Below, piece after piece: positions 36,113-44,578 of a stretch of DNA of 55,746 nucleotides. The stretch spans positions 1 through 55,746 of the forward strand of contig DFRF01000110.1 in NCBI GenBank assembly GCA_002378125.1, given 5' to 3'. Positions within the stretch are counted from its first letter, which is position 1. Each line of letters begins with the position of its first letter. This DNA comes from Rhodospirillaceae bacterium UBA3470 (GTDB lineage Bacteria; Pseudomonadota; Alphaproteobacteria; Rhodospirillales; Casp-alpha2). The notes under the pieces are model-generated. The model ran no database searches. It was not told the origin of the DNA and saw only the letters and a program-made list of their open reading frames with translations. Position numbers and translations under genes: made by a program.

Positions 36113-36511
36113 ATGACTGAAACGCCATTGACTTACTCTTTCCCTGATCTCACCGTCTTCTATGACGGCTCCTGCTCTTTGTGCCGTAGGGAGATCGAGT
36201 TCTATCGCCGCCGGGTTGATTCAAACCGTACCCGTTGGGCTGATGTCAGTGCCTGCCCCCCAGAGGCCCTGCCTGAGGGCCTCACGCGTCAGGATGCGAT
36301 GGCGCGCTTTCATGTGCAGCGCGCCGATGGCGCATTGATCTCTGGCGCTGGCGCCTTCGCCGAACTTTGGGCGCACACCCCCGGGTTTCGATGGCTTGGC
36401 TGCGTGGCGCGATTGCCCATCATCCATGCTGTGTTGGATTGGGCGTATGGCATCTTTTTGGACTGGCGACCGGTCTTGCAGAAGATCCTGTCCAGATCCT
36501 GCAAAACCTGA
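36113..36511 (+). CDS. DCC-family thiol-disulfide oxidoreductase (DUF393)
   Basis: A 132-residue protein with the DUF393 signature FYDGSCSLCRREIEFYRRR, the CxxC cysteines at 21 and 24. DCC proteins are thioredoxin-like and of unclear role. The later RWLGCVARLPIIHAVLDWAY segment is also typical. A GTG one codon upstream is an alternative start. It lies alone between cobQ and a DMT gene, with about 120 bp on the left. A role in B12 synthesis is not established. Confidence 0.85.
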   Translation: MTETPLTYSFPDLTVFYDGSCSLCRREIEFYRRRVDSNRTRWADVSACPPEALPEGLTRQDAMARFHVQRADGALISGAGAFAELWAHTPGFRWLGCVARLPIIHAVLDWAYGIFLDWRPVLQKILSRSCKT

Positions 36512-36661
36512 CCCTACCGCTCAGCCGGTTTCGCTGCTAAGATTCGGGACGAAGTGAGCAAGGCGCAATCGCATTTTCCCGGTGGACCTGGGCGTCCGCC
36601 TCGCTGATCATGGGGTGGAAGCTATTTTTTTCACAACTTCATCTGCCGGCAGGAATTGCCC

Positions 36662-37528
36662 GTGCTCTTGACCTCCACTACCAAAGGAGTTCTCTATTTT
36701 CTGTCCTCCATTGGCTTCATTGCCTTGGTAGACACGACGTGTAAGTTCTTTACGGACGAGCTCCACGCCGTGGTTTTGGTCTGGGGGTACTTTGTAGGTA
36801 TCACCCTTTTCGTCACGGGATACTTTACCATCCGGGGTCAGTTGGGCTTCCTCAAGACCGAACGGCCAGTGGCCCAGATCGTTAGACCAGGTTTTCTGGT
36901 GCTCTCTATTTCAGGTCTGTTCGTGGGGCTGACCTACCTGCCTATGGCGGAGGCTACAGCCATCGGCTTCACGGGTCCGTTGTTCATTGTTGCCCTGTCC
37001 GTGCCCATGCTGGGGGAGCGGGTTGGTTGGCACCGGTGGCTGGCGGTCATAGTAGGGCTGGCCGGCGTCTTGGTGATCGTCCGACCGGACGGGGTGGTGT
37101 GGCATTGGTCGGCGGTGACCACGCTTCTGGGCGCCTTCTGTTTCGCCATTTTTCAAATCCTGACCCGCAAGCTGGCCAGCTTGGAGAAGCATCAAACCAC
37201 CCTCATGTACACCAGTCTGGCTGGCACCTTTTGGGTGAGTCTTTTGGCGCCATTCTTCTGGACACCGCCGTCGGTTGATCACGCGGTTATGTTCTTGATT
37301 ATCGGCGCCATGGGGGCCGCCGCTCATTTCTGCATGATCCAGGCGTTCGCTCATGTCCAGGCGTCACTGCTAGCGCCGTTCAATTATTCAAAGTTGATCT
37401 GGATGATTATCCTTGGCTACCTGGTGTTTGGCGACGTGCCCGGCCTAGATACGCTCGTAGGCAGTGCTATCATCGTCAGCGCAGGCCTCTACGTCCTCTA
37501 CCGAGATCGGAGGAGGGCGGCGGCCTAA
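36662..37528 (+). CDS. EamA/DMT family transporter (third in the locus)
   Basis: A ten-helix membrane protein of about 288 residues with two EamA repeats, such as LSISGLFVGLTYLPMAEATA, IGFTGPLFIVALSVPMLGE and AQAFAHVQASLLAPFNYSK-like stretches near the end. GTG 36662 is chosen because AGGA lies 7 nt upstream; TTG 36656 lies too close to that site. It is less similar to the tandem pair than they are to each other. It converges on cobD/cbiB across about 150 bp that contain no recognised gene or terminator. Confidence 0.86.
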   Translation: MLLTSTTKGVLYFLSSIGFIALVDTTCKFFTDELHAVVLVWGYFVGITLFVTGYFTIRGQLGFLKTERPVAQIVRPGFLVLSISGLFVGLTYLPMAEATAIGFTGPLFIVALSVPMLGERVGWHRWLAVIVGLAGVLVIVRPDGVVWHWSAVTTLLGAFCFAIFQILTRKLASLEKHQTTLMYTSLAGTFWVSLLAPFFWTPPSVDHAVMFLIIGAMGAAAHFCMIQAFAHVQASLLAPFNYSKLIWMIILGYLVFGDVPGLDTLVGSAIIVSAGLYVLYRDRRRAAA

Positions 37529-37682
37529 GTCGCCGCACCGAAGGGAACGGCGTGTGAAGACAAATGGTTGTTTTTGCCCGGTTCCTGGCCGTCCCCTCCA
37601 TTGCCGCCTTGCCCCTCGTTGGCTGTCCGCGGCCTGCCGGCGACTACAAAGATGAGTGAAATTGTGGCGAACATGCCTCTCA

Positions 37683-38687
37683 TCAAACTGGGCCGATGCG
37701 GACAAGGATAAGGCCTGCGACCACGCCAACCATCACCAGATTGGCGACGATATAGAGTTTGAGGGCACGGCGGATATCCGTGGACCCGACCTGCGCCGTG
37801 CCATCACCTATCCATGCGCCATCGATGACCCTTTCCGCGTACTTGCGTGGGCCCGCCAGGGCGATATTGAGTGCGCCGGCCATGGGTGCTTCGGTCCAAC
37901 CCGCCGTAGGCGAGCCGTGTTTACCCGCATCCCGCCACATTATCCGCCAGGCGGCGATCGGGTTGGCGGTGGGCGCGAAGAAGGCGGCTACCACAATGAA
38001 CAGGCCGGCCAGGCGCGACGGCAGGATATTGAGCGCGTCATCCAGTTTAGCCGCCGTGAAGCCGAAGGCGGCGTAGCGTGTATTTTTGTAGCCGATCATG
38101 GAGTCCATGGTATTCACGGCCTTGTAGATGCAAAGCCCTGGCAGGCCGAACAGGAGGTAATAGAAAACCGGCGCAACCACACCGTCCGAGAAGTTTTCCG
38201 CTGCCGACTCGATGGCGGCGCGGGTCACGCCGTGATCGTCCAAAAAGAACGGGTCGCGCCCGACGATATGGCGCACTGCCTGGCGGCCGGCCTCTGTGCT
38301 CTCGTTAAGCCCCAATGCCACGGCCTTCACGTGGTCATACAGGCTACGCCCGGCCAGAAGGCTAAAAATTAGCGTCAATTCGATGAACCAGCCCCAGGGA
38401 TTGGTGAGGCTGGCCCAAGTGATGGCCACACCAAAGCCGCCGGCGGCGGCGACCACAAAAACCACGACTAGGCCGCCCCGGATGGTGCGGTCCACTTCGC
38501 CGCGTTTCTCGCGATTGAGTTTGGCGTCCAGAAACCCGATCAGCCGCCCGATCCATTCCACCGGATGGCCGGTCCACCGGAATAGGAACCGGGCTTCGCC
38601 CAGGTAGGCGTCCAGAACCACCGCCAAAAGCAGCAAGATCAAAGGGTCGAGCCCAGAGATGCTGTCCGTCATGCCAAAGATGAACAT
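37683..38687 (-). CDS. cobD: Adenosylcobinamide-phosphate synthase (CbiB/CobD)
   Basis: This membrane enzyme condenses adenosylcobyric acid with the aminopropanol arm. The 334-residue protein has the family landmarks GHPVEWIGRLIGFLDAKLN, DGVVAPVFYYLLFGLPG, YKAVNTMDSMIGYKN and the SPTAGWTEAPMAGALNI segment, with several hydrophobic helices. The start could be 38687 or the Met at 38672. It is the only cob gene in its neighbourhood on the minus strand. No threonine-phosphate decarboxylase, its usual partner, is found in the window. Confidence 0.95.
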   Translation of the reverse strand: MFIFGMTDSISGLDPLILLLLAVVLDAYLGEARFLFRWTGHPVEWIGRLIGFLDAKLNREKRGEVDRTIRGGLVVVFVVAAAGGFGVAITWASLTNPWGWFIELTLIFSLLAGRSLYDHVKAVALGLNESTEAGRQAVRHIVGRDPFFLDDHGVTRAAIESAAENFSDGVVAPVFYYLLFGLPGLCIYKAVNTMDSMIGYKNTRYAAFGFTAAKLDDALNILPSRLAGLFIVVAAFFAPTANPIAAWRIMWRDAGKHGSPTAGWTEAPMAGALNIALAGPRKYAERVIDGAWIGDGTAQVGSTDIRRALKLYIVANLVMVGVVAGLILVRIGPV

Positions 38688-39134
38688 GGTTCAAAATGCC
38701 GGTCTGGGCGCCGCGCCGTCAATAGCCCATTAATGAATATTCCCATATAATCAATGACTTTATGGCCTAAGAAGTTGCCATCAACAAGTAGCCTGGGGGG
38801 CTCGATCTAGATGACGACCGCCCCCTCGACGAGGAGCCGTAGAAGTTGCTTGGGGAGGATGAGCACAAGTTTCTCGAAGGCGATGCGCTGGAGTTGGACA
38901 GCCTTCCGCACGCGACAGCCCAGAAGATGTTCGAACCCGTCGCCGAACCAACATCTTTGGCTGTCTGCAAGTCCGCCAAGAAATCGGAACGCGGCGTCCA
39001 CCGGCGGTAAGCGGAATGTGGGACAAGCCCTTGAAGATTTTGCCTCGGCCCTGCCATCGGCGCAGTTCGATGCGGCCTCCTAGGCGCATACCCCCATCCC
39101 CGCCCTCTCTGCTTTTCCGAACGCTTCAATCCTG
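38688..39134. other. Intergenic region with a possible coding remnant
   Basis: No intact gene. A plus-strand frame from 38771 to the TAA at 39008 looks coding in composition (KLLGEDEHKFLEGDALELD, then TAQKMFEPVAEP) but is cut by TAG at 38789 and 38840. A neighbouring frame continues to 39081. It may be a decayed gene that I cannot name. TATAAT occurs at 38746-38751 without a good -35. Confidence 0.3.
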
Positions 39135-39242
39135 TATAGTCGGGCCATCGCCCAACCCCGGAGGCCATGACCAGGGGACCGCTGTGGTGCGGGCCTGTCA
39201 GCCCGTGCCTTCCGATAACGCTCGAAGGCAAGGACCAAGCGT
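39135..39242 (+). promoter_or_regulatory. Structured 5' leader of cbiX with consecutive hairpins
   Basis: After a TATAGT at 39135-39140, about 90 nt contain four potential hairpins: GGGC/GCCC (39142-39153); CCCCGG/CC-A-GGGG (39156-39177); an 8-bp stem 39187-39194 with 39201-39208; and TGCCTTC/GAAGGCA (39206-39230). The last two share bases 39206-39208 and cannot both form fully. AAGGA of the ribosome binding site follows the last stem directly. A stretch CCAGGGGACC resembles only part of a cobalamin B12 box, and the canonical riboswitch core is not recognisable. Confidence 0.4.
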
Positions 39243-40172
39243 ATGACGGACAAAATCGCCGTAATGCTATGCGGCCAAGATAGCCGAGATACCCCCACTG
39301 TCGAAGAATTCAATTTACTTGCCGTCGAACTGAAACGTCGCCTTTCAGGCAGCGATTTGGAAAGCGGCTTTCTTGGGTCAGCTGTGCCGCGGATCAAAGA
39401 CGGATTGGATACGTTGGCTGCACGGGGTTCCAAGAAAATCATCTGCATTCCCGGCATGTTGTTTCCCCCGGAACGGATCACTAAGGAGCTGAGCGCCGAA
39501 TTCGACAAGTTTTCCCGCGCGCATGCTGGAATGGAACTGGTGTTCAGCCGCGAACTATCCATGGATCCGAGATTGCTTGCGGTGGCGCGCGACCGCATTG
39601 AACAAGTGGAACAAGAAGCTGGTGACCACATACCTCGCGAAGAGACGTTGCTAATGGTCGTTGGCCCCGGCTCAGATGATTCAAAGGCCAATTCCGATGT
39701 CGCCAAAGTCACCCGACTGCTTTGGGAGGGCATGGGTTTCGGTTGGGCCGAAGTAAGTTATTCGGAATCTGCCTTTCCGTCCATGGAAGAGGGTCTCGCG
39801 AAGGCGGTGAAAATGGGCTTTAAGCGGATTGTAGTGTTTCCGTGTTTCTTGTTTTCCAGGGACGCTGTGCGGCGCAGTTATGCCGCGGCCGACGATTGTG
39901 TAGCGGCGTTTCCGAGTGTGGAGGTCCTTAAGGCCGGTCACCTCTACGATGCTGGACGTTTGGCTGAAAGCTTCATAGACCGGATCGAAGAGCTGTTGAA
40001 CGGGATTGGCAACATGAACTGCCAGGTCTGCACCTACCGTGAACAGATCATTGGTACGGGTCATGATCACGACCACGACCACGCTCATGGGGACGATCAT
40101 CATCATCATCATCACCATCAACATCACCATCACCATCATGGCCACGGCGATGGGAATGCCGGCCACGACTGA
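39243..40172 (+). CDS. cbiX: CbiX-type sirohydrochlorin cobaltochelatase homologue with His-rich tail and altered active site
   Basis: CbiX inserts cobalt into sirohydrochlorin at the start of the early-cobalt pathway. Two chelatase-like halves are present (residues 1-125 and 135-255), then a Cys pair in MNCQVCTYREQIIG (C260, C263) and a tail with 20 histidines between 274 and 308. From memory of alphaproteobacterial CbiX, the expected CGHGSRD is CGQDSRD (residues 10-16), AAGHVKNDL is PPERITKEL (75-83), and NDHPLV is YDAGRL (235-240). All three expected histidines are thus replaced, while the fold landmarks WEGMGFGWAEVSYS and VVFPCFLF remain. Either the enzyme works differently or it now acts as a cobalt-storing protein. 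SD AAGGA is present. Confidence 0.85.
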   Translation: MTDKIAVMLCGQDSRDTPTVEEFNLLAVELKRRLSGSDLESGFLGSAVPRIKDGLDTLAARGSKKIICIPGMLFPPERITKELSAEFDKFSRAHAGMELVFSRELSMDPRLLAVARDRIEQVEQEAGDHIPREETLLMVVGPGSDDSKANSDVAKVTRLLWEGMGFGWAEVSYSESAFPSMEEGLAKAVKMGFKRIVVFPCFLFSRDAVRRSYAAADDCVAAFPSVEVLKAGHLYDAGRLAESFIDRIEELLNGIGNMNCQVCTYREQIIGTGHDHDHDHAHGDDHHHHHHHQHHHHHHGHGDGNAGHD

Positions 40173-40201
40173 AAAACGGTCAGCGATGAGGGACACGCCC
40201 T

Positions 40202-40828
40202 ATGTTTGAATACATCTGTGACCCACAGGAGATCTACCGCCGCTCCTTCGAGGCCCTGCGTGCGGAAGCCGACCTGAGCGGGTTGGCCGATGGGGTCGAC
40301 ACGCTGGTCGAGCGGCTGATCCATGCCTGTGGCATGCCGGATGTGATCAATGACTTCGTCTACGGCGGCAATCCGGCCGCGGCGGGATGCGCTGCGTTGA
40401 TGGCTGGCGCGCCGGTGATAACGGATGCGGAGATGGTGCGCGCGGGTATAATAAAATCCCGTCTGCCTGCCGACAACAAGCTGATCTGCACCACCCATTC
40501 GCCGGTGGCTATGGAGATGGCTCATGACCAGCAGACGACGCGCTCCGCCGCCGCTGTCGAACAATGGGTGCCGCATCTGGACAGTTCCGTAGTGGTTATC
40601 GGCAATGCGCCGACGGCTTTGTTCCGCCTTTTGGAATTGCTAGCCGAGGGGGCTCCGGCGCCGGCCGTGATCCTGGGGTTTCCCGTCGGCTTTATCGGCG
40701 CAACGGAATCGAAAGAGGCACTGATCACCCATGCCGGCGATGTGCCCTTCGCCACCGTGCGCGGCCGACGTGGCGGCAGTGCCATGGCGTCGGGCGCGTT
40801 GAATGCTATCGCGGGGCTGGCGTCATGA
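40202..40828 (+). CDS. cobH: Precorrin-8X / cobalt-precorrin-8 methylmutase
   Basis: CobH (CbiC) moves the C11 methyl group to C12, giving (cobalt) hydrogenobyrinate. The 208-residue protein has the catalytic His in RLIHACG near residue 43, the DFVYGGNPAAAG loop, APVITDAEMVRAGI and PVGFIGATESKEAL. Length matches the family. The stop overlaps the cobL start (ATGA). It begins the tightly packed run cobH-cobL-cobI-cbiG/cobJ. Confidence 0.96.
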   Translation: MFEYICDPQEIYRRSFEALRAEADLSGLADGVDTLVERLIHACGMPDVINDFVYGGNPAAAGCAALMAGAPVITDAEMVRAGIIKSRLPADNKLICTTHSPVAMEMAHDQQTTRSAAAVEQWVPHLDSSVVVIGNAPTALFRLLELLAEGAPAPAVILGFPVGFIGATESKEALITHAGDVPFATVRGRRGGSAMASGALNAIAGLAS

Positions 40829-42030
40829 ACCGCTGGATCACAATCGTTGGCATCGGTGAGGACGGAATGGAAGGCCTGGGGACACGGGCGCGGGAAGTGA
40901 TCGCGGGCGCCGAGATCCTGATTGGCGGTGAACGGCATTTGGCGCTCGTACCCGAAGGCGCGGCGGTGCGCGCCACCTGGGGGAAGGATTTTGACCACGG
41001 TGTCGCCGCCATCCGCGCGCACGTAGGCAAACGTGTCGTCGTGCTGGCTTCGGGCGATCCGTTGCATTTCGGTGTCGGTGTGACGCTGTGTCAACGCTTC
41101 GGGGTTGAGGCAGTGGAGATCATACCCGCGCCTGGCGCCTTCAGTTTGGCCGCCGCACGTCTAGGCTGGTCCATCCCTGACGTTACCTGTCTGACCGTCC
41201 ATGGCCGTGCCCTGGAGGTGGTGAACCTTCATCTTCGACCGGGCGGGCGCTTGGTGATCTTGAGCTGGGACGGCACTACGCCGGGAAAACTAGCCGCTCT
41301 GTTGCGGGCGAAGGGCTACGGACCCAGCGCGCTCACTGTGCTTGAGAACATGGGAGGCGCCCGGGAGAACCGGATCGACGGTGACGCCGAGACCTGGTCT
41401 GCCGACGAAACCGCGTCGCTGAATACCATTGCCGTCGAATTGAAAGCGGATGTGGCGGCGCCTGCCTGGTCGCGGGCCGCCGGCTTGCCCGACGCCGCGT
41501 TTCGTCACGATAACATGATCACCAAGCGGGAGGTGCGCGCGTTGACCTTGGCCGCCTTGGCGCCATTACCGGGGGAGACGCTATGGGATGTGGGCGCGGG
41601 AAACGGTTCCGTTGCAATCGAATGGCTGCGTCTGTCACCGTCCACGATGGCAATCGCCATTGAGAAAACTCCCTCCCGGGCTGAGAACGCACGTTTCAAC
41701 GCCCGTGAACTCGGCGTGCCGCGCCTGGAGGTTATTGAGGCGGAGGCGCCGGCGGCTTTCGCTGACCTTACCGATGATCCCGAAGCTATCTTTGCCGGTG
41801 GCGGTCTCAGCGCGGCGCTGCTGGCGGCCTGTTGGGGGCGGTTGAAACAGGGCGGGCGTCTTGTCGCCAATGCAGTGACCGTGGAAGGCCAGGCGGCGCT
41901 TCTGGCTCAGCGCGCCGCGCAAGGCGGCGAATTGATCAAGGTGGCGGTCAGCCGCGAAGGTCCTGTGGGCCCGCGCGCCGCGATGAAACCGTTGATGGAG
42001 GTCTGGCAGTTACAGGTGACGAAGACATGA
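40825..42030 (+). CDS. cobL: Bifunctional (cobalt-)precorrin C5,C15-methyltransferase / decarboxylase (CbiE-CbiT fusion)
   Basis: CobL methylates C5 and C15 of the corrin ring and decarboxylates the acetate at C12. The N-terminal CbiE half starts ITIVGIGEDGMEGL and has ASGDPLHFGVG. The C-terminal CbiT half (from about 205) has the SAM loop LWDVGAGNGSVAIEWLR. The start ATG 40825 overlaps the cobH stop; the frame open to 40564 lies inside cobH. The protein is 401 residues, the normal fusion length. The stop overlaps cobI by 4 bp. Confidence 0.95.
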   Translation: MNRWITIVGIGEDGMEGLGTRAREVIAGAEILIGGERHLALVPEGAAVRATWGKDFDHGVAAIRAHVGKRVVVLASGDPLHFGVGVTLCQRFGVEAVEIIPAPGAFSLAAARLGWSIPDVTCLTVHGRALEVVNLHLRPGGRLVILSWDGTTPGKLAALLRAKGYGPSALTVLENMGGARENRIDGDAETWSADETASLNTIAVELKADVAAPAWSRAAGLPDAAFRHDNMITKREVRALTLAALAPLPGETLWDVGAGNGSVAIEWLRLSPSTMAIAIEKTPSRAENARFNARELGVPRLEVIEAEAPAAFADLTDDPEAIFAGGGLSAALLAACWGRLKQGGRLVANAVTVEGQAALLAQRAAQGGELIKVAVSREGPVGPRAAMKPLMEVWQLQVTKT

Positions 42031-42734
42031 GTGGCACCCTGTACGGACTGGGCGTGGGGCCGGGGGACCCGGACCTGATCACTCTAAAGGCATTGAAGAT
42101 TTTGGAGCGCGCGCCGGTGATCGCCTATCCGGCGCCGGAGACGGGCGACAGCCTGGCCCGGTCCATCGCGGCACCGCACATTCCTAACGGACGCGTCGAG
42201 ATCGTGATCCGTACACCCATGGTGCCCGGCAAATTCCCGGCTCATGACGTTTACGACCGTTATGCCGCCGAGATTGAGGCGCGCCTAGATGCCGACGAGG
42301 ACGTCGCTGTTTTGTGCGAAGGTGATCCGTTCCTTTACGGCTCGTTCATGTATCTGTTATCGCGCTTGTCGGCGAAACACAGTGTCAAGGTGGTGCCCGG
42401 CGTCTCGTCACTAGGTGCCTGCGCGGCGTCGGTTGGCGTGCCACTAGTGTCGCGCAATCAGGTGTTGACGGTACTGCCCGGTCCGCTGGAGGAGGCCGAA
42501 CTGGAAGCCCACATTCAATCCTCGCCGGCGGTTGCGATTATGAAGGTTGGTCGGCATCTGAGGAAGATCTGCCGCGTACTTGATCGCCTCGGTCTGATGG
42601 AGCACGCCCAGTACATTGAGCGTGCCACCATGCCAGAACAGCGGGTTCTGGCGCTCCGCGATGTGCCTAGGGATGGCGCGCCCTACTTCTCCATGATTTT
42701 GGTCCGTCACGGCGAAACGGAGGCTGGCGTATGA
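42027..42734 (+). CDS. cobI: Precorrin-2 / cobalt-factor II C20-methyltransferase
   Basis: CobI (CbiL) methylates C20 of the macrocycle. The 235-residue SAM-dependent methyltransferase starts MSGTLYGLGVGPGDPDLITL and has the LCEGDPFLYGSFMYLL motif near 92-107 and VVPGVSSLGACAA. The start ATG 42027 overlaps the cobL stop; an upstream frame inside cobL is ignored. Its stop overlaps the next gene by 4 bp. Sequence alone does not say whether it prefers the metal-free or cobalt-bound substrate. Confidence 0.95.
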   Translation: MSGTLYGLGVGPGDPDLITLKALKILERAPVIAYPAPETGDSLARSIAAPHIPNGRVEIVIRTPMVPGKFPAHDVYDRYAAEIEARLDADEDVAVLCEGDPFLYGSFMYLLSRLSAKHSVKVVPGVSSLGACAASVGVPLVSRNQVLTVLPGPLEEAELEAHIQSSPAVAIMKVGRHLRKICRVLDRLGLMEHAQYIERATMPEQRVLALRDVPRDGAPYFSMILVRHGETEAGV

Positions 42735-44578
42735 ATGTCCCGGTCAACACTGTTTTTTTTGCACTGACGGCCACCGGTGGCGACCTGGCGGTACGCCTGG
42801 CCGCCGATCGCCCGGGTGCGGAGGTTCATGGTCTGGTGGACCGGGTCCCGCAGGCGGATGTAACCTTTGACGCTACGGCCGACCACCTGCGCGCCTTATT
42901 CGCCGCTGGCCGGCCCATCGTCGGGGTGTGCGCCGCGGGCATTCTGATCCGCACCCTAGCGCCTTTGCTGAACGAAAAGTATACGGAACCGGCCGTCGTC
43001 GCCCTGGCCGAGGACGGCAGTGTCGCGGTGCCGCTTCTGGGTGGCCACCATGGCGCTAACGCGCTGGCCCGCGCGCTGGCGTTGGCCACCGGCGGTCACG
43101 CGGCGGTCACCACCGCCGGGGATATCGGCCTCGGCATCGCCCTCGACAACCCACCCACCGGCTGGCGGATCGCCGAGGTTACCCGCACTAAGGATGTGGC
43201 GGCGGCGCTGCTAGCCGGTGATCCCGTATCGTTGCGTGTGGAAGCCGGCGACGCCGCGTGGCTGACGGCATCAGGACTGTCCTTCTTGGACGGTGCGGAT
43301 GGCATTCGCATTACTGACCGTGCGATCACAGCGGAGGATCCGGCGTTGGTGTTCCATCCGCCGGTGCTAGTTGTCGGTATTGGGTGTGAGCGCGGCGCGG
43401 ATGCCACCGAGGTAATCGATCTGGTGGAGAAAACACTGGCCGACGCCGGTCTTGCACCTAGCGCCGTGGCCTGCGTGGTTTCCGTCGACGTGAAGGCGGA
43501 TGAAGCCGCGGTGCATGCGGCGGCGGCGCATTTGGGCGTGCCTGCCCGATTCTTCACGCCTGCTCGCCTGGAGGCGGAGACGCCGCGCCTGGCGAATCCC
43601 TCCGACATCGTTTTCGCCGAGGTCGGATGCCACGGGGTTGCCGAAGGCGCCGCCCTGGCCGCCGTGGGCGGGGACGGCGTGCTGGCTGTTGAAAAGCAAA
43701 AATCCAAGCGGGCCACCTGCGCAATTGGTCGCTCGATCGCGCCGCTCGATCCCACAGAGATTGGGGCGAAACGCGGATGCCTGAGCGTGGTGGGTATTGG
43801 CCCCGGTTCGCCGGCATGGCGTGTTCCGGCGGCAACTAAGGTGCTAGCGGCGGCCGATGAAGTTGTCGGCTATCGCTTGTATCTCGATCTGGTCGATGAT
43901 GTGATCGTAGGAAAACCCCGTCATGACTCCGCCCTGTCGGAAGAAGAAGCCCGGGTCCGCCTTGCTCTCGACAAGGCCGCCGAGGGCAAGGATGTAGCTC
44001 TGGTCTGTTCCGGTGATGCGGGCATCTATGCGCTAGCTACTTTGGTCTTTGAGCTTCTCGACCGGGAAGACCGAGCGGATTGGAACCGCTTAGAGATCCA
44101 GGTGGAACCCGGCATCTCGGCCATCCAGGCCGCCGCGGCTCGGATTGGCGCGCCCATTGGCCATGACTTCTGCACGGTCTCCTTGTCCGATCTACTGACA
44201 CCATGGGAAGAGATTGTGAAACGCTTGGAGGCCGCCGCCGCTGGGGACTTCGTGGTAGCACTTTATAACCCTGTTTCCAAACGCCGGCGCATCCAGCTAG
44301 AAACGGCGCAGCGAATCCTCGTTGCCGCTCGCCCTGTCGAAACCCCCGTCGTTCTGGCCCGCAACTTGGGCCGTGAGGGGGAGGCCATCAATGTGATTAC
44401 GCTGGGAGAATTGACGTCGGATCATGCCGATATGCTGACCTTGGTCTTGATAGGGAATTCTCAGACCCGCCTGACGAAACGGGGCGAAAGGGACTGGGTC
44501 TACACGCCGCGCGGCTATGCCGCTAAAATGGCTAAAACAGCGGAGAGCGTATTGGAGACATCTGAATGTGTATCTTGA
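42731..44578 (+). CDS. cobJ: CbiG-CobJ fusion: cobalt-precorrin-5A hydrolase / precorrin-3B C17-methyltransferase
   Basis: The N-terminal half (to about 345) is CbiG, which opens the delta-lactone in the anaerobic route. It shows GVCAAGILIRTLAPLL (65-80), LGGHHGANALAR (103-114) and VVGIGCERGAD near the CbiG C-terminal domain. The second half, from CLSVVGIGPGSP near 350, is CobJ/CbiH, the ring-contracting C17-methyltransferase, with VCSGDAGIYALA and VALYNPVSKRRR. The 615-residue fusion places lactone formation and opening on one chain. CbiG marks the early-cobalt pathway. CobG/CobZ, the aerobic ring-contraction oxygenases, are not seen. Confidence 0.94.
   Translation: MNVPVNTVFFALTATGGDLAVRLAADRPGAEVHGLVDRVPQADVTFDATADHLRALFAAGRPIVGVCAAGILIRTLAPLLNEKYTEPAVVALAEDGSVAVPLLGGHHGANALARALALATGGHAAVTTAGDIGLGIALDNPPTGWRIAEVTRTKDVAAALLAGDPVSLRVEAGDAAWLTASGLSFLDGADGIRITDRAITAEDPALVFHPPVLVVGIGCERGADATEVIDLVEKTLADAGLAPSAVACVVSVDVKADEAAVHAAAAHLGVPARFFTPARLEAETPRLANPSDIVFAEVGCHGVAEGAALAAVGGDGVLAVEKQKSKRATCAIGRSIAPLDPTEIGAKRGCLSVVGIGPGSPAWRVPAATKVLAAADEVVGYRLYLDLVDDVIVGKPRHDSALSEEEARVRLALDKAAEGKDVALVCSGDAGIYALATLVFELLDREDRADWNRLEIQVEPGISAIQAAAARIGAPIGHDFCTVSLSDLLTPWEEIVKRLEAAAAGDFVVALYNPVSKRRRIQLETAQRILVAARPVETPVVLARNLGREGEAINVITLGELTSDHADMLTLVLIGNSQTRLTKRGERDWVYTPRGYAAKMAKTAESVLETSECVS

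Noticed and set aside
39135..39242. Canonical cobalamin (AdoCbl) riboswitch
   Set aside because: Only a partial B12-box-like stretch is present and the leader is about half the length of the known aptamer. It is reported only as an unclassified structured leader.
40081..40145. CAT/CAC run as a microsatellite or assembly artefact
   Set aside because: It encodes the in-frame His-rich tail commonly found in CbiX proteins, and both His codons are mixed, so it is coding sequence rather than a simple repeat.
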